Below are positions 43,278 through 54,428 of a DNA stretch of 64,000 nucleotides, one piece after another. The stretch comes from Scalesia atractyloides (lineage: Eukaryota; Streptophyta; Magnoliopsida; Asterales; Asteraceae). The translations under genes and the position numbers were made by a program. The DNA is taken from contig CAMTDV010000022.1 in assembly GCA_947069175.1 (NCBI GenBank), forward strand, positions 38,731,027-38,795,026, read 5' to 3'. Below the pieces are notes generated by a model. That model was not told where the DNA came from, did not search any database, and saw only the letters and a list, made by a program, of their open reading frames with translations. Position 1 is the stretch's first letter, and each line of letters begins with the position of its first letter.

Positions 43278-43547
43278 TGTAGTCCCGATAAACCGGATCT
43301 AATCGATATCACACAAACACGTTTTTAGAAATAAGATGAAGATAGAAGGATTCAACTTTCATACAAATGTAATTTGTCTAATACAAGTGAGAATTTGCAA
43401 TCAAGAGCTATCCAACCCTAATACATCATTAACTATATATACTAGAGGGTTGGAGCTCCTAAACACAAAACCTTTTAGGCCCAAAGCATTTCCCCAAGCC
43501 CAATACATTAAACAACCCAAATGCATAAACCTATTAATGTCTTTATA
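43278..43547 (-). repeat. Copia B 3' LTR
   Basis: 270 bp. The plus strand begins TGTAGTCCCG and ends CTTTATA (the right copy ends CTTTACA). TATA tract at 43434-43441. Confidence 0.92.
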
Positions 43548-43560
43548 ATCTCCCCCTAGG
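43548..43560 (-). promoter_or_regulatory. Polypurine tract, copia B
   Basis: The minus strand reads CCTAGGGGGAGAT directly before the LTR. Confidence 0.87.
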
Positions 43561-43619
43561 TTTATTGCATTGGAACTAGCCTTACGCTTTGGATCATCAA
43601 TCATGTGCAAACAATCGGT

Positions 43620-45962
43620 TTTGAATTACAATAGCCACTACACTTGTCTAGGATTTAGCACACTCTTCATATTTGTCACTCGCTTGAATTTGATGTGCTC
43701 ACAACATCAAAATATCCTCCTCGTGAAAACTAATTAGATCCAAAGTATCTGCCAGACGAAACGCCTTTTCTTTCATAACAATAACAGCTTCTGCCATTCT
43801 TGGATCATAGGCCCAATCAGCGGCTAGATAACATTTTAAAGCCTTTTGTGAGTATGCAGGTCTCGGATGCTGGACTTTTCTTCAGATATGACTTTGCGGT
43901 CTTCATTGTTGGAAAATTATGTGATACTTCATGTTCAAGTTTAGAGTGAAACACCCAACCGGGACCTTGTTGGTTTAGATCTACGTCAGAATAGTGAGCT
44001 CTTAACAGACTTTTCAGATCAATCTTGGTCCATGATTCAAATTGTGTCTGTTTTGAATAATATTCTCTGTGTCCGCTCTCTCTTATGACGATCCATATTT
44101 TCTGTCATGATCGTTCCTCCAACATTTCACTTCATATTTGTTTCTAACTTTGTCATAATGGCTCAACCCTATTTCCATGACATATCTGTCAGATACTTTT
44201 GAAGGATCTTTTGGCTGGAAGTTCTCGTCGAGTGGAGCTTCTTCATTACTATAATCTTTTTGCTGCTGGAGCTTCTCTTTTGTGGCTGCTTTCTCTTATT
44301 GATTTTTCAGTAGAAAGGTATGCATTCAGGCCAGCTTCATGTTCTTTATCGGCTACAGCCTTATCAGCTTCTTTCTATTCGTGATGAGCGACGTTGATAG
44401 GGTCATCATCTTTATCAGCAAACTCGCTTCCAAACTTTTTTTTCCAACTTTGCCTTCATCGCATAAACTTCTAACATAAGCAGACTCACATCTCCTTGTA
44501 GTTGATCAATGGTTTGGTCTCTGACAGATATCTGATTTTGTAAAGAGACTATTTGAGCCGTTTTCAGTTTATTTTCTTGTTCAAGCAACACTACTTTGCG
44601 TTGTAGTTTGCTAACATCCACAATATCAACCTCATCACTATCCGATTGTTCGATAAATTTCATCCTTTCTGCAGCCATTCTCATTGCTGCCTCTTCATTT
44701 GCAGATAAACCAATGCCAGAACTGCCTCCCTCGTTGTGAGCACCACTAGAGCTTTTCAGGCTGTAGACTTGGATCAGGAATAACGCTTGAGCTTGGGGGC
44801 TTGGGAAGATTAGAGATATCAGGTGCAAAAATATTCTTTGGTTCATCATCTTCAAATTGTGCTTCAACAGGAGGAATGAAACTAGGTGAAGGGATCCCAG
44901 CATCACCCTTTAACGAAGCAAGTAAAGCTTCAAGATTTTCAGCAGTAATCAAATTTATTTCTCTCCCAGTCTTCTCAACAGTCTCTGACTCAGCCTATGT
45001 AGTTGCTTCTTCTCTCTCTCATCTGAATCAAGATATTTAACAATGGGATCTGGACGACTTGGTTTTCCTATGACCTGAACATCAGTGCTCTTCAGCAACC
45101 ATTGTTGTTAAGGTTTAGGCGAAGCCATAATCTCCTTGAACTTTCCATGTTTAACAAGCTCGTATCTTCCCACAAACTTGACCTTTGCGGAGTCCCTTTG
45201 TTTGCACGCTGCCTCGAAGCAACTTGGTCCCAACAACTTTAAATTTAAACGGTTTGTGCCTTTAACGAGATCAGGATGCTTGTGGTCGATAATCATCTGA
45301 ACAAACGTTGGATAAAGCAGGAAAACTTTCTTCTTCGTGCTCTCCAGGATACTTTTCATGTTATCAAAAATGAAAACAGAAAAGTTGTAATCCCAATCAT
45401 TTACAAAGCGACAAGTGCAGCTGGCTGAGTCTTGTTTAACTGATCTTGGCCACCCTTATTCTCAGAAATACACTGTAGAAATATATGAGCAAGACAACCT
45501 CCACTATGGAGGGAAAAGCTTCTTCAGCACTGTATGGTATGCTCCTTCATAACTCATTCTTCGAAGAGCTTTTATCACAGTATCCCTGTCAAAACTAGTT
45601 GGATGGTATTCACTATCTCCAAATTGCAGCGCATCTCGAACATCAGATTCTGAAACTTTAATCTCTTTCTCTCCGATCTATGTTTCTATGAAAGCACCTC
45701 CACCTTTTACTTTTTCATTGATCTAGAAATCCTGAATCATATCTTCATCTATCACAGGATTCGACTTCAGCGCATGAGTGATCTGGCAGTTGTTTAGCCC
45801 AGAGACTAAGGAATCAAATCTTTCTCTATACTCTGGTGGAGGGTCAGACAGATAGAAGGCTTGACTATGAAAGGCTTCGGTCTCCAGCTTACGTCTGTCC
45901 ATCATTTTCTGAGCCTTTTCTGCACATGAAATACAGATGTCATCAATTATTGAAAATATCAA
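43620..45962 (-). pseudogene. Copia B extra ORF (post-pol)
   Basis: The minus-strand start is near 45962 (MIFSIIDDICISC). Blocks: LNNCQITHALKSNPVIDEDM, a stop, GEKEIKVSESDVRDALQFGD, ALRRMSYEG, frame changes, LLYPTFVQMIIDHKHPDL (45108-45359), LLGPSCFEAACKQRDSAK, a Ser/Pro/acidic linker, then a strong coiled coil at 44415-44620 (LQRKVVLLEQENKLKTAQIV). A last block RPAYSQKALKCYLAADWAYD sits near 43810-43870. The KEIKV-E and YP-FVQ--ID blocks match the A' extra ORF, so the two belong to one family. It lies after RNase H and before the 3' LTR. Function unknown; placement parallels Sirevirus env-like ORFs, but no convincing signal peptide or membrane anchor is seen. Confidence 0.72.
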
Positions 45963-46327
45963 TTTCCTCGAAATGTTATTGACAGGTCAACTTTGTTGAC
46001 AAATGAGCAGTTCAGAGGTAAAGGTCAGGGGTCAAAAGAAGACCAAAGGTTCACATGTCAAATGAACTCGAATGACAAGGGTTCAAGTCAATGACCCCTT
46101 GTCATTCGAAAATGGTTCATACATGATCATCCGAGATGCATCTGGAAATCATCCGAGATGCATTCGTGAAACACCTGAATGTATTCAAGATGCACCAGAG
46201 ATGCACCCGAGATGCACCAGAGATGCACCTGAGATGCATTGAGATGTAGAAACATCTACCTTAGAGAGACAAAGATGAGAGATCTGGATAAACAGTGGTT
46301 CGAAATGATTCGAAATGACTAGAGATG
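45963..46327 (-). other. Leader of the B extra ORF with GAGATG repeats
   Basis: Between the TATA box and the ORF. The plus strand shows ccgagatgcat, cagagatgcacc and related units about nine times between 46128 and 46250, the same unit that fills the gag leader (54530-54900). No ORF. Confidence 0.72.
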
Positions 46328-46342
46328 GGCTTTATATACTCA
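46328..46342 (-). promoter_or_regulatory. Candidate internal TATA box before the B extra ORF
   Basis: The minus strand reads gagtatataaagccc, a good plant TATA, about 370 bp before the extra ORF start and directly upstream of the repeat leader. Confidence 0.55.
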
Positions 46343-47480
46343 AAACATGTCTAGCCCATCTCTGAACAATTGATTCGAGATGTGACCAGGCCAGGTCCAT
46401 CTCGAAACAGTAAACAAACCAGTTCAATGAATTCAAGATAAGTGGGCCCACTCAAAACAAAAATATTTAATTCTTTTCAGGCCCTTATCAGTTTTAACCA
46501 ATCCTGAACAGTAACACCTTCTGTAAAAAACTGCAGTCCAACCGACTAAGCAATTAATCTTACAAAATAAAAAACTATAAAAAAAATAAACACAAAGATA
46601 AGGGGAGAGTAGCCATGAGATCAAACCAGTTCTGAACTGATTAAAGAACATTTTTCGGTATGAGCTTGGTCAAACAAAAACCATGTGGTTGCTGATATAT
46701 TTGTCCTTTAAACTCATCGCCTCAATCTTCAAATTTCAACTTGTGACTTCATCAAGTGAGTTTGCAATAACCTCCGTGTGCCCCATATCAAGGCATACCC
46801 CTGTGATCAAGGTAAGCACAACAATTCATCGTAACAAGTGAATATACCGAGGTCATCCTTTCTTCTTACAATGTCTGATTTGTTGGTGAACAAGTCAGTA
46901 CAACGTACTGTATAGAGACCAAACAATACCAGACAAGGGTTAGGCAAATACCTTGTATGGTATGTTTTACTTTTAGGTTCTTCTCGAAAGAGATTTCCCT
47001 TTTAAGGATTTAGCCATTTCATTTAGGCTCTTTTAAGAATATCTTGACTGTGCCTAGGTCTGCATGTATCCGGATGCAACAGAAGGGCAATCCTGATATC
47101 CCGGATGACTTACAGGCATAAAGACTTGAAACTTCAGGCGTTGGCTATCTATCAACACAGGATTTAAGACCATGAAATCATATGCCGATGATACGTTACC
47201 CACGGGAGGTAACGCTTGTCAAAGAGTTAATCACTTGGTATGTTTTTGACTTTTGAGTGATAAACCTATCAACAAACGTCACACCAATCCTTGCTTTTGC
47301 AGCATCAATACCTTACATGTGTTAACCAAGTGCATTAGATTTGAGCAGCAAAGCAAATATTTCTCCCCCTAAATTTGTGCAGAAAGAGAATCTTGTGCAC
47401 AAATTTAGTTATTTGAGCAACAATATTTTATTTTATTTTATTATTTTTTTAATGCCTAGTCGGTGAAACATATCATTTTC
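46343..47480 (-). other. Copia B conserved 3' non-coding region
   Basis: No credible frame. 46770-47230 (minus) aligns with copia C 36290-36760 (plus) with many shared blocks, for example cgtgggtaacgtatca, gttgcatccgga and gacctaggcacag. The low-coordinate part is A/T-rich. Confidence 0.75.
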
Positions 47481-48148
47481 AAAAGGTCTACAAGCACTTT
47501 GAATCCGAGTTGATGACAGGTTTTGTAAAAAGATCCGTTGTATTAGCATCTGTGTGGATCTTTTAAAGTTTAATTAACCCTCTGTTAAAGCAATCTCGAA
47601 TAAAATGAACTTTGATATCAATGTGCTTGGTTTGTAGTGAAAACAGGGTTTTTGACAATCTAGATGGCGGCATCATTATCACAATAGATGGAAGTGTTAA
47701 GATAAGTCAAACCGTACTCCTCAAGCGGGTGTTGCATCCAAATAACCTGGGAACAACAAACAGAAGCCGCAATGTATTATGCCTCTGCAGTTGACAAAGA
47801 AATTGTTTGTTGCTTCTTGCATTGCCATGAAATGAGTCTGTCACCCAAGTATTGGCAACCAGCTGAAGTAGATTTCATATCCCTGTCTGTTCCTCCAAAG
47901 TTACTGTCAAAAAAAGCAAACAGATCAAAATTTGAATCTTTAGGATACCAGAGGCCCAAGTTCGGAGCACCCTTGAGGTATCTAAAGATCCATTTAACAG
48001 CTGAAAGATGAGAAAGTTTAGGGTTCGCTTAATATCTGGTACATTAGTAGACATCAACATAATGTCCGATCGATTGGCAGTTAAGTACATCAATGAACCA
48101 ATCATAGATCGGTACATTGTTGGATTGACCGGATCACCTTCAACATCC
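47481..48148 (-). pseudogene. Copia B RNase H
   Basis: Minus strand: PTMYRSMIGSLMYLTANRSD (47875-48159), MGLWYPKDSNFDLFAFFDSN with the first RNase H acid (Asp in the FxDSNF block), GGTDRDMKSTSAGCQYLGDR, LISWQCKKQQTISLSTAEAE (47777-47959), and onward to about 47600 with a CDNDAAI-type block. Frameshifts and stops, including near 47650. Confidence 0.82.
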
Positions 48149-48965
48149 TCATTCAGCAAAGGCTATTTGGCAATGGTTGAGTCGATGGGTTTTGAGTTTG
48201 ACATGTCGAATTTGGCAAGAACATCCTGAACGTATTTTCCTTGATGAATCAAGATTCCTTGAGTGTTCTGATGAACTTGCAAGCCCAGAAACATAGTTCA
48301 TTTCACCGAGAGAACTCATCTCGAACTTCTTTTTCATCATGTCCTCAAATTCTTTGCACATCTCTTCATTTGTAGATCCGAAAATGATGTCGTCAACATA
48401 GGTCTGAACAAGAATAAGATCCTTGCCAACGCGTTTAATGAACAATGTTTGATCTATCATTCCCTGAACATAACCATGAGCAAGCAGATGCTCTGTTAGA
48501 GTTGCATACCATGCACAAGTGCTTGGTGCAAACCATATAAATCTTTATCTAAATTATACGAATATCCTTGCTTCTTTGGATCTGTAAAACCAGGGGGTTG
48601 AGCAACATAAATCTCCTCCTTGACCTTTTCGTACAAAAACGTTGTCTTGACATCCATTTGATAAACCGTGAAACCCATGTAGGATGCATATGCAAAGAAG
48701 ATGCGTATGGCTTCTAGACGTGCTACGGGAGCATATACCTCATCATAATCAAGGCCTTCAATCTGTCTGAACCCTTGGACCACTAGTCGAGCTTTGTTCC
48801 GCACGATCACTCAAGTATCGTCTTTCTTTATTTCGATACACCCAACGAGTACCAAGAGCTCGTTTTCCCTCTGGCAACTTCACCAATTTCCACACTCCCA
48901 GCTTTTCAAACTGAGTTAGCTCCTCATGCATTGCATCAACCCATCCAGGTTCCTACAAAGCAACA
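48149..48965 (-). pseudogene. Copia B reverse transcriptase
   Basis: Minus strand: EPGWVDAMHEELTQFEKLGV near 48930, RALGTRWVYRNK, a frameshift, NKARLVVQGFRQIEGLDYDE, FAPVARLEAIRIFFAYAS and MDVKTTFLYEKVKEEIYVAQ (48496-48810), LYGLHQAL, a frameshift, then LILVQTYVDDIIFGSTN with YVDD (48149-48460) and FEMSSLGEMNYVSGL. The active-site Asp pair is intact; frameshifts break the protein. Confidence 0.86.
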
Positions 48966-49453
48966 TCAGTATTTAAAGGCTCAATTTTTGTAATGAAACA
49001 CGAATACAAACATGTGTTAATGATTCCAGATCTGCTGCGTGTTTAAACATCGGCAGATACCGACCAATAACATTTGCAATTGGATGATTTTTCTAAATGC
49101 GTTGAGGGATGGCCACATCTGGTGCCTACAGATTAGATTCTATGTTAGAAGCACTTCTTGATACTATTCCAGATTGCTCCCCCTCACTTGAGGCAGCAAT
49201 ATGGATTACAGGAGGATCAACTGTGCAGTCTAATGGAATCGGCTCTGGAAATGATGAAGCTCCGTGTTGTGTATTTTGTGGTCCAGAGGATTCCAAGTTG
49301 CTGCCATCAGAAGGTTCAGATGCCTTGTCATGCTTTTGTGAAGAGGAGTGTATGCCGCAGGAACCTCATGAAATCCCGGAGGATCCACGATAAGTTTCTT
49401 GAAAGAATCTTGAGGCGGGACAACATCATCTTCAGCCAGGATAGGGATGGGTA
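48966..49453 (-). pseudogene. Copia B integrase-RT linker
   Basis: Degenerate Ser/His/Pro-rich remnant on the minus strand (HEVPAAYTPLHKS region near 49350). Nothing else recognisable. Confidence 0.5.
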
Positions 49454-50379
49454 TTACTGTTTTTGAGACATCTGCATCAACAAATAAGTCAGAAAGAATA
49501 TTAAACGACTGAAATAAAGACGAATAGTCATATAACCAATCTGGACTGAGTCTAGTATCTTTCGGATTTTCTTCCTACCAATCCACATAATACGTCTCCA
49601 TGATCTGTTTCTTAATTTTGTTATAGACACGATATGAAGTGTTCTTTGCATATCCGACGAAATAGCAAGGATCTCCTTTTGCTTCAAACTTTCCTTTAGA
49701 TCCATTTTAAGTAGAACACAAGGACAACCAAATGTACGGAAATGCTGCACAGAGGGTTTCTGTCCTTCAATCTATTTCATAAGGTGTCTTCATGTGACGT
49801 TTGTTGATGAGAGCATGATTCTGAACATAGCAGGCTGTGTTCACTGCTTCTGCCTAAAATATCAGTGGAAGACCGGAATCAATCAGCATAGTACGGGCTG
49901 CTTCAATGAGAGTTATGTTTTGTCGTTCTGCGACTCCATTTTATTGAGGAGTTCGAGCTGCACTGTATTGATGATCAATTCCTTTTATAAGCATAGAAAG
50001 TGTTCAACTCGATGTTCTTGAACTCCGTGCCATTGTCGCAACGCAGAATCTTCACCCGCTCATTCGCTTGGTTCTCCATTAGAGTGATAAATTTCTTTAT
50101 CAGGCCTGCGATTTCACTCTTTTGTTCTAAGAAAATACCCAAGTGAAACGAGAGTAGTTCCAGGACTTTGGATATCTTGTGCACGAGCTTGGACTTATGA
50201 GGCTTACGATGCTGTTTCCCACTAGTACAGGACTCACATTTTTCAATTTGCATGAAATCCCTGATTGGTAAATTTCTAACCATTCCTCCCTTTGCCAGAT
50301 GGTTAAGATTCTTCAAGTTAAGATGCCCAAGTCTTCGATGCCACAGAATTGCATCATGTCCAGCAATTTCTGAGAACAA
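49454..50379 (-). pseudogene. Copia B integrase with deleted first catalytic block
   Basis: Minus strand: ILWHRRLGHLNLKNLNHLAK, CESCTSGKQHRKPHKSKLV (zinc-binding HHCC), then ISKVLELL joined directly to text corresponding to SRFTWVFFLEQKSE (shifted by one base). The HMDLFG...DDFS stretch, with the first catalytic Asp, is missing (about 35 residues). The second Asp is in LRCDNGTEFKN; the Glu region near 49920 is broken by stops; the C terminus lies at 49454-49750. Catalytically dead. Confidence 0.85.
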
Positions 50380-50534
50380 GCAAGTAACTTAATCAGTGGG
50401 GGTTTTGTTCATATCGATCACATAAGTGTTTCCCCGTCTTTCTGCTTCAATTAAGTACCAATCCTCTGGTATGACAATTCCAAGTTTTAAGACCACGCAT
50501 CCACCTTTAGTAAACAAAACCTCTAACCATTGTC

Positions 50535-50786
50535 TCACATCTGAGAGACACTAAGAAGGCTGTGTTTGAGCTCAGGGACATAATTGACATCTGAGAAGTT
50601 GAGAACCCCATTTCGGACTGTGCCTTTCATGGTAATTTGATTCGTTTCTCGCCCTACAAAAGTGATAAATCCACCATCGAAGATCTTGATATCATTCAAC
50701 TGGGAGATGTCCCCGGTCATGTGTCTGGAACAGCCACTGTCAATAAACCAAAGTCCAACAACAGCCCTCCAAAGTCGTTCCTGCAC
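50535..50786 (-). CDS. Copia B aspartic protease
   Basis: 83 open codons: LWFIDSGCSRHMTGDISQL carries the DSG active site, followed by GGFITFVGRETNQITMKGTV and VNYVPELKHSLLSVSQM, where a stop occurs at the start of the pre-integrase block. It is the best-kept protease of the three copia elements. Confidence 0.87.
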   Translation of the reverse strand: MQERLWRAVVGLWFIDSGCSRHMTGDISQLNDIKIFDGGFITFVGRETNQITMKGTVRNGVLNFSDVNYVPELKHSLLSVSQM

Positions 50787-50799
50787 ACAGAACGAGATT

Positions 50800-52944
50800 A
50801 GTGGGACATGGGAACCCAGATCTTTTTCAATCCGGGTTGGTTAGAAAATATTAATGCCTGGGAAGATGAAGAAGTGAGATTCGGCAAGTGAGAGTTTTTT
50901 GAATGGGATCTAGAAATCTTTTTGGCTTTCCAAATCTTTAACTCTTTATTGTTTGAGAAATCATCTGATGAAGAAGTGTTTAATTTCTTGAATGAATTTG
51001 CGAAACCATTTGAGTTTGAACAATTTTTATTGATTTTCTTTGTTAGATTTCAGTCTCCATCAGAAGGCTTTTGATGCTATTGACGTCGACGACGTGAAGC
51101 CGTCTGATGGATGGAAATTTTAGACAGATAAGACCCATAAGGATGATGAACCTAGTTTCTGGCTTGTGCCCCGGAATTCCACAGTTGAAGCAAGTTTGCC
51201 TTTTGAGAAAAAGACTCTTAATTCGGCTTGTGTTATTCTGGGGAACTGATTGGGTCCCTTCTTTCCACTAGGTCTGATTTCTTGTGTGCATTTTTATTCA
51301 TAGGACATACCTGCTCACAATTATCGGCATAAAAGTGAGTATTGACAGCTTTACCCTTTAAACTTGATTTAGTTGGTTTTTGAGTTAGGTTTTTCTTTTG
51401 ACTAGTAACACTTGAGAAAATTTTCTCCTGAACTTTCGTTGTGTTCCTTTTTCTGGTTTTTCTACATTGTCTTTTCTTTGCAGGAGAGGATTCTGCATTC
51501 TTAGTTTCATTTGAAACCTTACCTTTGGAAACTAAAATCTCAGAAACAACTAATTCAGTTTCTTTGGAAATGATTTCATTTGGAACTAAGCTTTCATAAT
51601 CATAGAATTCTTGATCACCGGATGATGAGCAAATTTTGTCAATATTTTGATTGTCAAAACTGTTTTACTCATTATCTGATGAGTTAAATCTTTGGTCTGA
51701 TTTATAGAAGTATTAGATGTCTCCTGTTCACAATCATTTGTATTCAAATAGTCCATCACAATAATATTTTCAGTTTCACCAGATCTAAAGATATCTGAGG
51801 TATCCGTTGAGGTTTCAGAAGAATTAAAATAGTTATCTGAATCTCTCAAAACTGAAACCTCGGACTCTTTTCGACGTTAAATGATGAATTTAATCAAAAA
51901 CCATATCATTTGAAATTTCAGTTTCAACAACATCGGAAAAACCCTTAGTCTCAAAAACCAAAGACTAAACAAAATTCCAAACATAGTCATCATGTTTATC
52001 ACATAAAGAAACATCGGTGTCATCAGCAATATTGGATGTGAATCATTATCCACTTTTTGATTGCTCATCGTCTATCACTGGCTCTGCATATTCACTAAAA
52101 TAGACAACTTTTCTTTTAGGATCAGAAGTAATAATTGTTTCCACAAGTTCTTCAGATGAAATTGTTGTTGACTCTTTTTCACTTTTCAAATTTTCAACTG
52201 ACTCATTCGAGCATTCTTTATTATCAGTTTTCCCAAAACTTATAGGTTTTTGAAAATCAGTTGGTTTGGTATTCTTATGTTTGAAGGGTTCCCAAGGAAC
52301 GTAGTCACTTTGTTTGCCATACGCCATTTTATCATCATTTTTGAATTCTTGCTCAGTGAGCGGCATCCTTGAATAATTATGATTGTATGGCGGAGGAACT
52401 TGTAATAACCCAACCCTTTTCCCTTGTTTTCTTTGTATGCCATTTGTATATTGCACAATTATGAATAGTGTCACTTAAAGTATCATATTTCTTAATATTT
52501 AATTCATTTTTTTGAAACTTTCCAGTGAGAAGTCCTAGCTGAACTCTTACCAAATCACATTCCAAAGTTTTTTAATCAAGTTTTGTTTTATAATCATGAA
52601 CCCAACATTTCTATTGGTTTACATATCGGTGGAGTGGAGTTATGTCTGTCTTTAGAACATCAATCTTGTCGTAGAGAACTTTATTGTTCTCACGAAGACC
52701 AATGTACTTTGACATGGCACTGTTGTAATCATTAATGAGATTATGAGCTCTCATTTATGCTATTTTATGTTTAAAATCTTCTGAGCATAGGAGAGAACTT
52801 ATCGTTTTGGAGAGAGATTTGGGCTCCTCAGTTTGCGCCATCAAGCATTTGAGATGGTCTTCAGCTACTTCGCAAATCTTCAAAGCCGCAGCATCAATCC
52901 AGCTGAAACCATGCTGCTCTTGAACCAAAGGGCCTTTCCTGCTC
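50800..52944 (-). pseudogene. Copia B gag tail
   Basis: Degenerate minus-strand coding between protease and main gag: a Cys/Gly remnant of a second knuckle near 51180-51215 (CGIPGHKPE), an Asn/Ser/Glu-rich stretch (51586-51849; 52046-52474 with KVVYFSEYAEPVIDDEQ), and a patch near 52600-52750 with coiled-coil character. It corresponds to the tails in A and C. Confidence 0.6.
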
Positions 52945-54428
52945 CTAATCCTCCTTGACTTGATGAACTTGATGATGTTGAGCCGAAGAAACTGGAACCA
53001 TGGACCTTTCTGAATTCCTAGCAGCAGCAGCAGTTGCTTCATATCCCACATGTGTCTTCCTACAGTCTCTAGCAAAATTTCCGGGTTCATGACATCTGTG
53101 GCATCTTAACTTATCCATGATAGAACCAGTGCGAATGTTTGACATAGGACGGCGCCCGTATCTTTTTTGAAACTTTTTGGCACGAAAAGCAGCCATCGCC
53201 AAATTCCATGATGCATCCAGTTCTTCAATGTCTTCTTCAACCACTTGATTCAGATAAGTATCAAACATTGAAAGAGGCAAGAGATCTCCTGCTAGAAATA
53301 CATTCAAACTGTTAAGCATTGAACCTGCCAAGGCTAACTTCTCTTCATTTTGTTTGGTCAGAAATGCAAGATTTTCTGTGGGGGTTGTGGTTTGAACATT
53401 TTGAGGAGCTAGAAGATTAATGGGACTGTAGATAACATTTGCGTGCTGAGGTAATTGCCGAGGCAATTGATTAGCAGTAACTGAAGTTGGAATAACATAG
53501 TTAGTTGAAGAGACATGCCATAAACATAGTTAGTCTTTTGAGCTTGAAGCTGAGCTTGAGTCAAAGGACTGAAAACAACATTTGGATCGGTGTTTATCAC
53601 TGAGCTAAAGATAATATTAGAGCGACTCTGAGACATCAAGGTAGTGTTAGAACTAGTCACCCCTGCAGCCATTATAGAGTTCTTGTGGTTCAGTTCTCTT
53701 TGCTGATTGTCTATATCACACGATTTGATGGTAGTAATCAGTTCAGTAAGAGCAACTTCATTTAGATTCTTGGTACGTTTGATCATTGAAACATCAGCAT
53801 CCCAAGACTTTGGCAGAGAATTCAACAGTTGACGATTCATCCCACTATTAGTGATTGAAAACCCAACACTAACCATTTGTGAAATAAGTTCAACGAATCT
53901 CCTGATTTGATTTTCCACAGTCTCTCCGCAGATGTGATTAAAAGAACTAAACTGCTGGTTCAGCATATTCACCCTGCTAGCTTTCATATCAGTGTTTCCT
54001 TGGTACAATTTTTTCAGCACATCCCAGAATTCTTTTGCACTCGTGCAGTTTCCAACAACAATTGAGATGTTAGGTGCAAGTGCCATGGTAAGATTTGCCA
54101 TTGCCTTATCGTCTTCATCCTTGATTTTCCGATCCTCATCGGGCCACAAACTTTCTGGTTTTGGAATTCGAGTGTCTGGATCATCTGTAGTAGCATACAT
54201 GATTGTGCAGGGACCATCACGAATGCACCTCCATATTCCTAGTTCTTTAGCTTTGCAATACTGTTCAAAACGCCAAGTCCATTCAAAAGTAATCATCACC
54301 ATATAGCAATCTTGGAATTTTGGTAGACGTTCGAATACTCTAGTCTAGTTCCTGATGCAATGCCAGAGTGTGACTGAAGATTTGTTATTGGTGAGATCTA
54401 CAGCCGTCAGAATGTTGTGTGGGTTCAT
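52945..54428 (-). pseudogene. Copia B gag
   Basis: The ATG at 54428 starts MNPHNILTAVDLTNN, a stop near 54345, then one long open stretch 53409-54302: FEWTWRFEQYCKAKELGIWR, DDKAMANLTMALAPNISIVV, AKEFWDVLKKLYQGNTDMKA, LLNSLPKSWDADVSMIKRTK (UBN2 gag). After a frameshift near 53460, LAPQNVQTTTPTENL and a knuckle LRCHRCHEPGNFARDC, in which the zinc-binding His is Asn, occur near 53080-53120. Confidence 0.87.
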
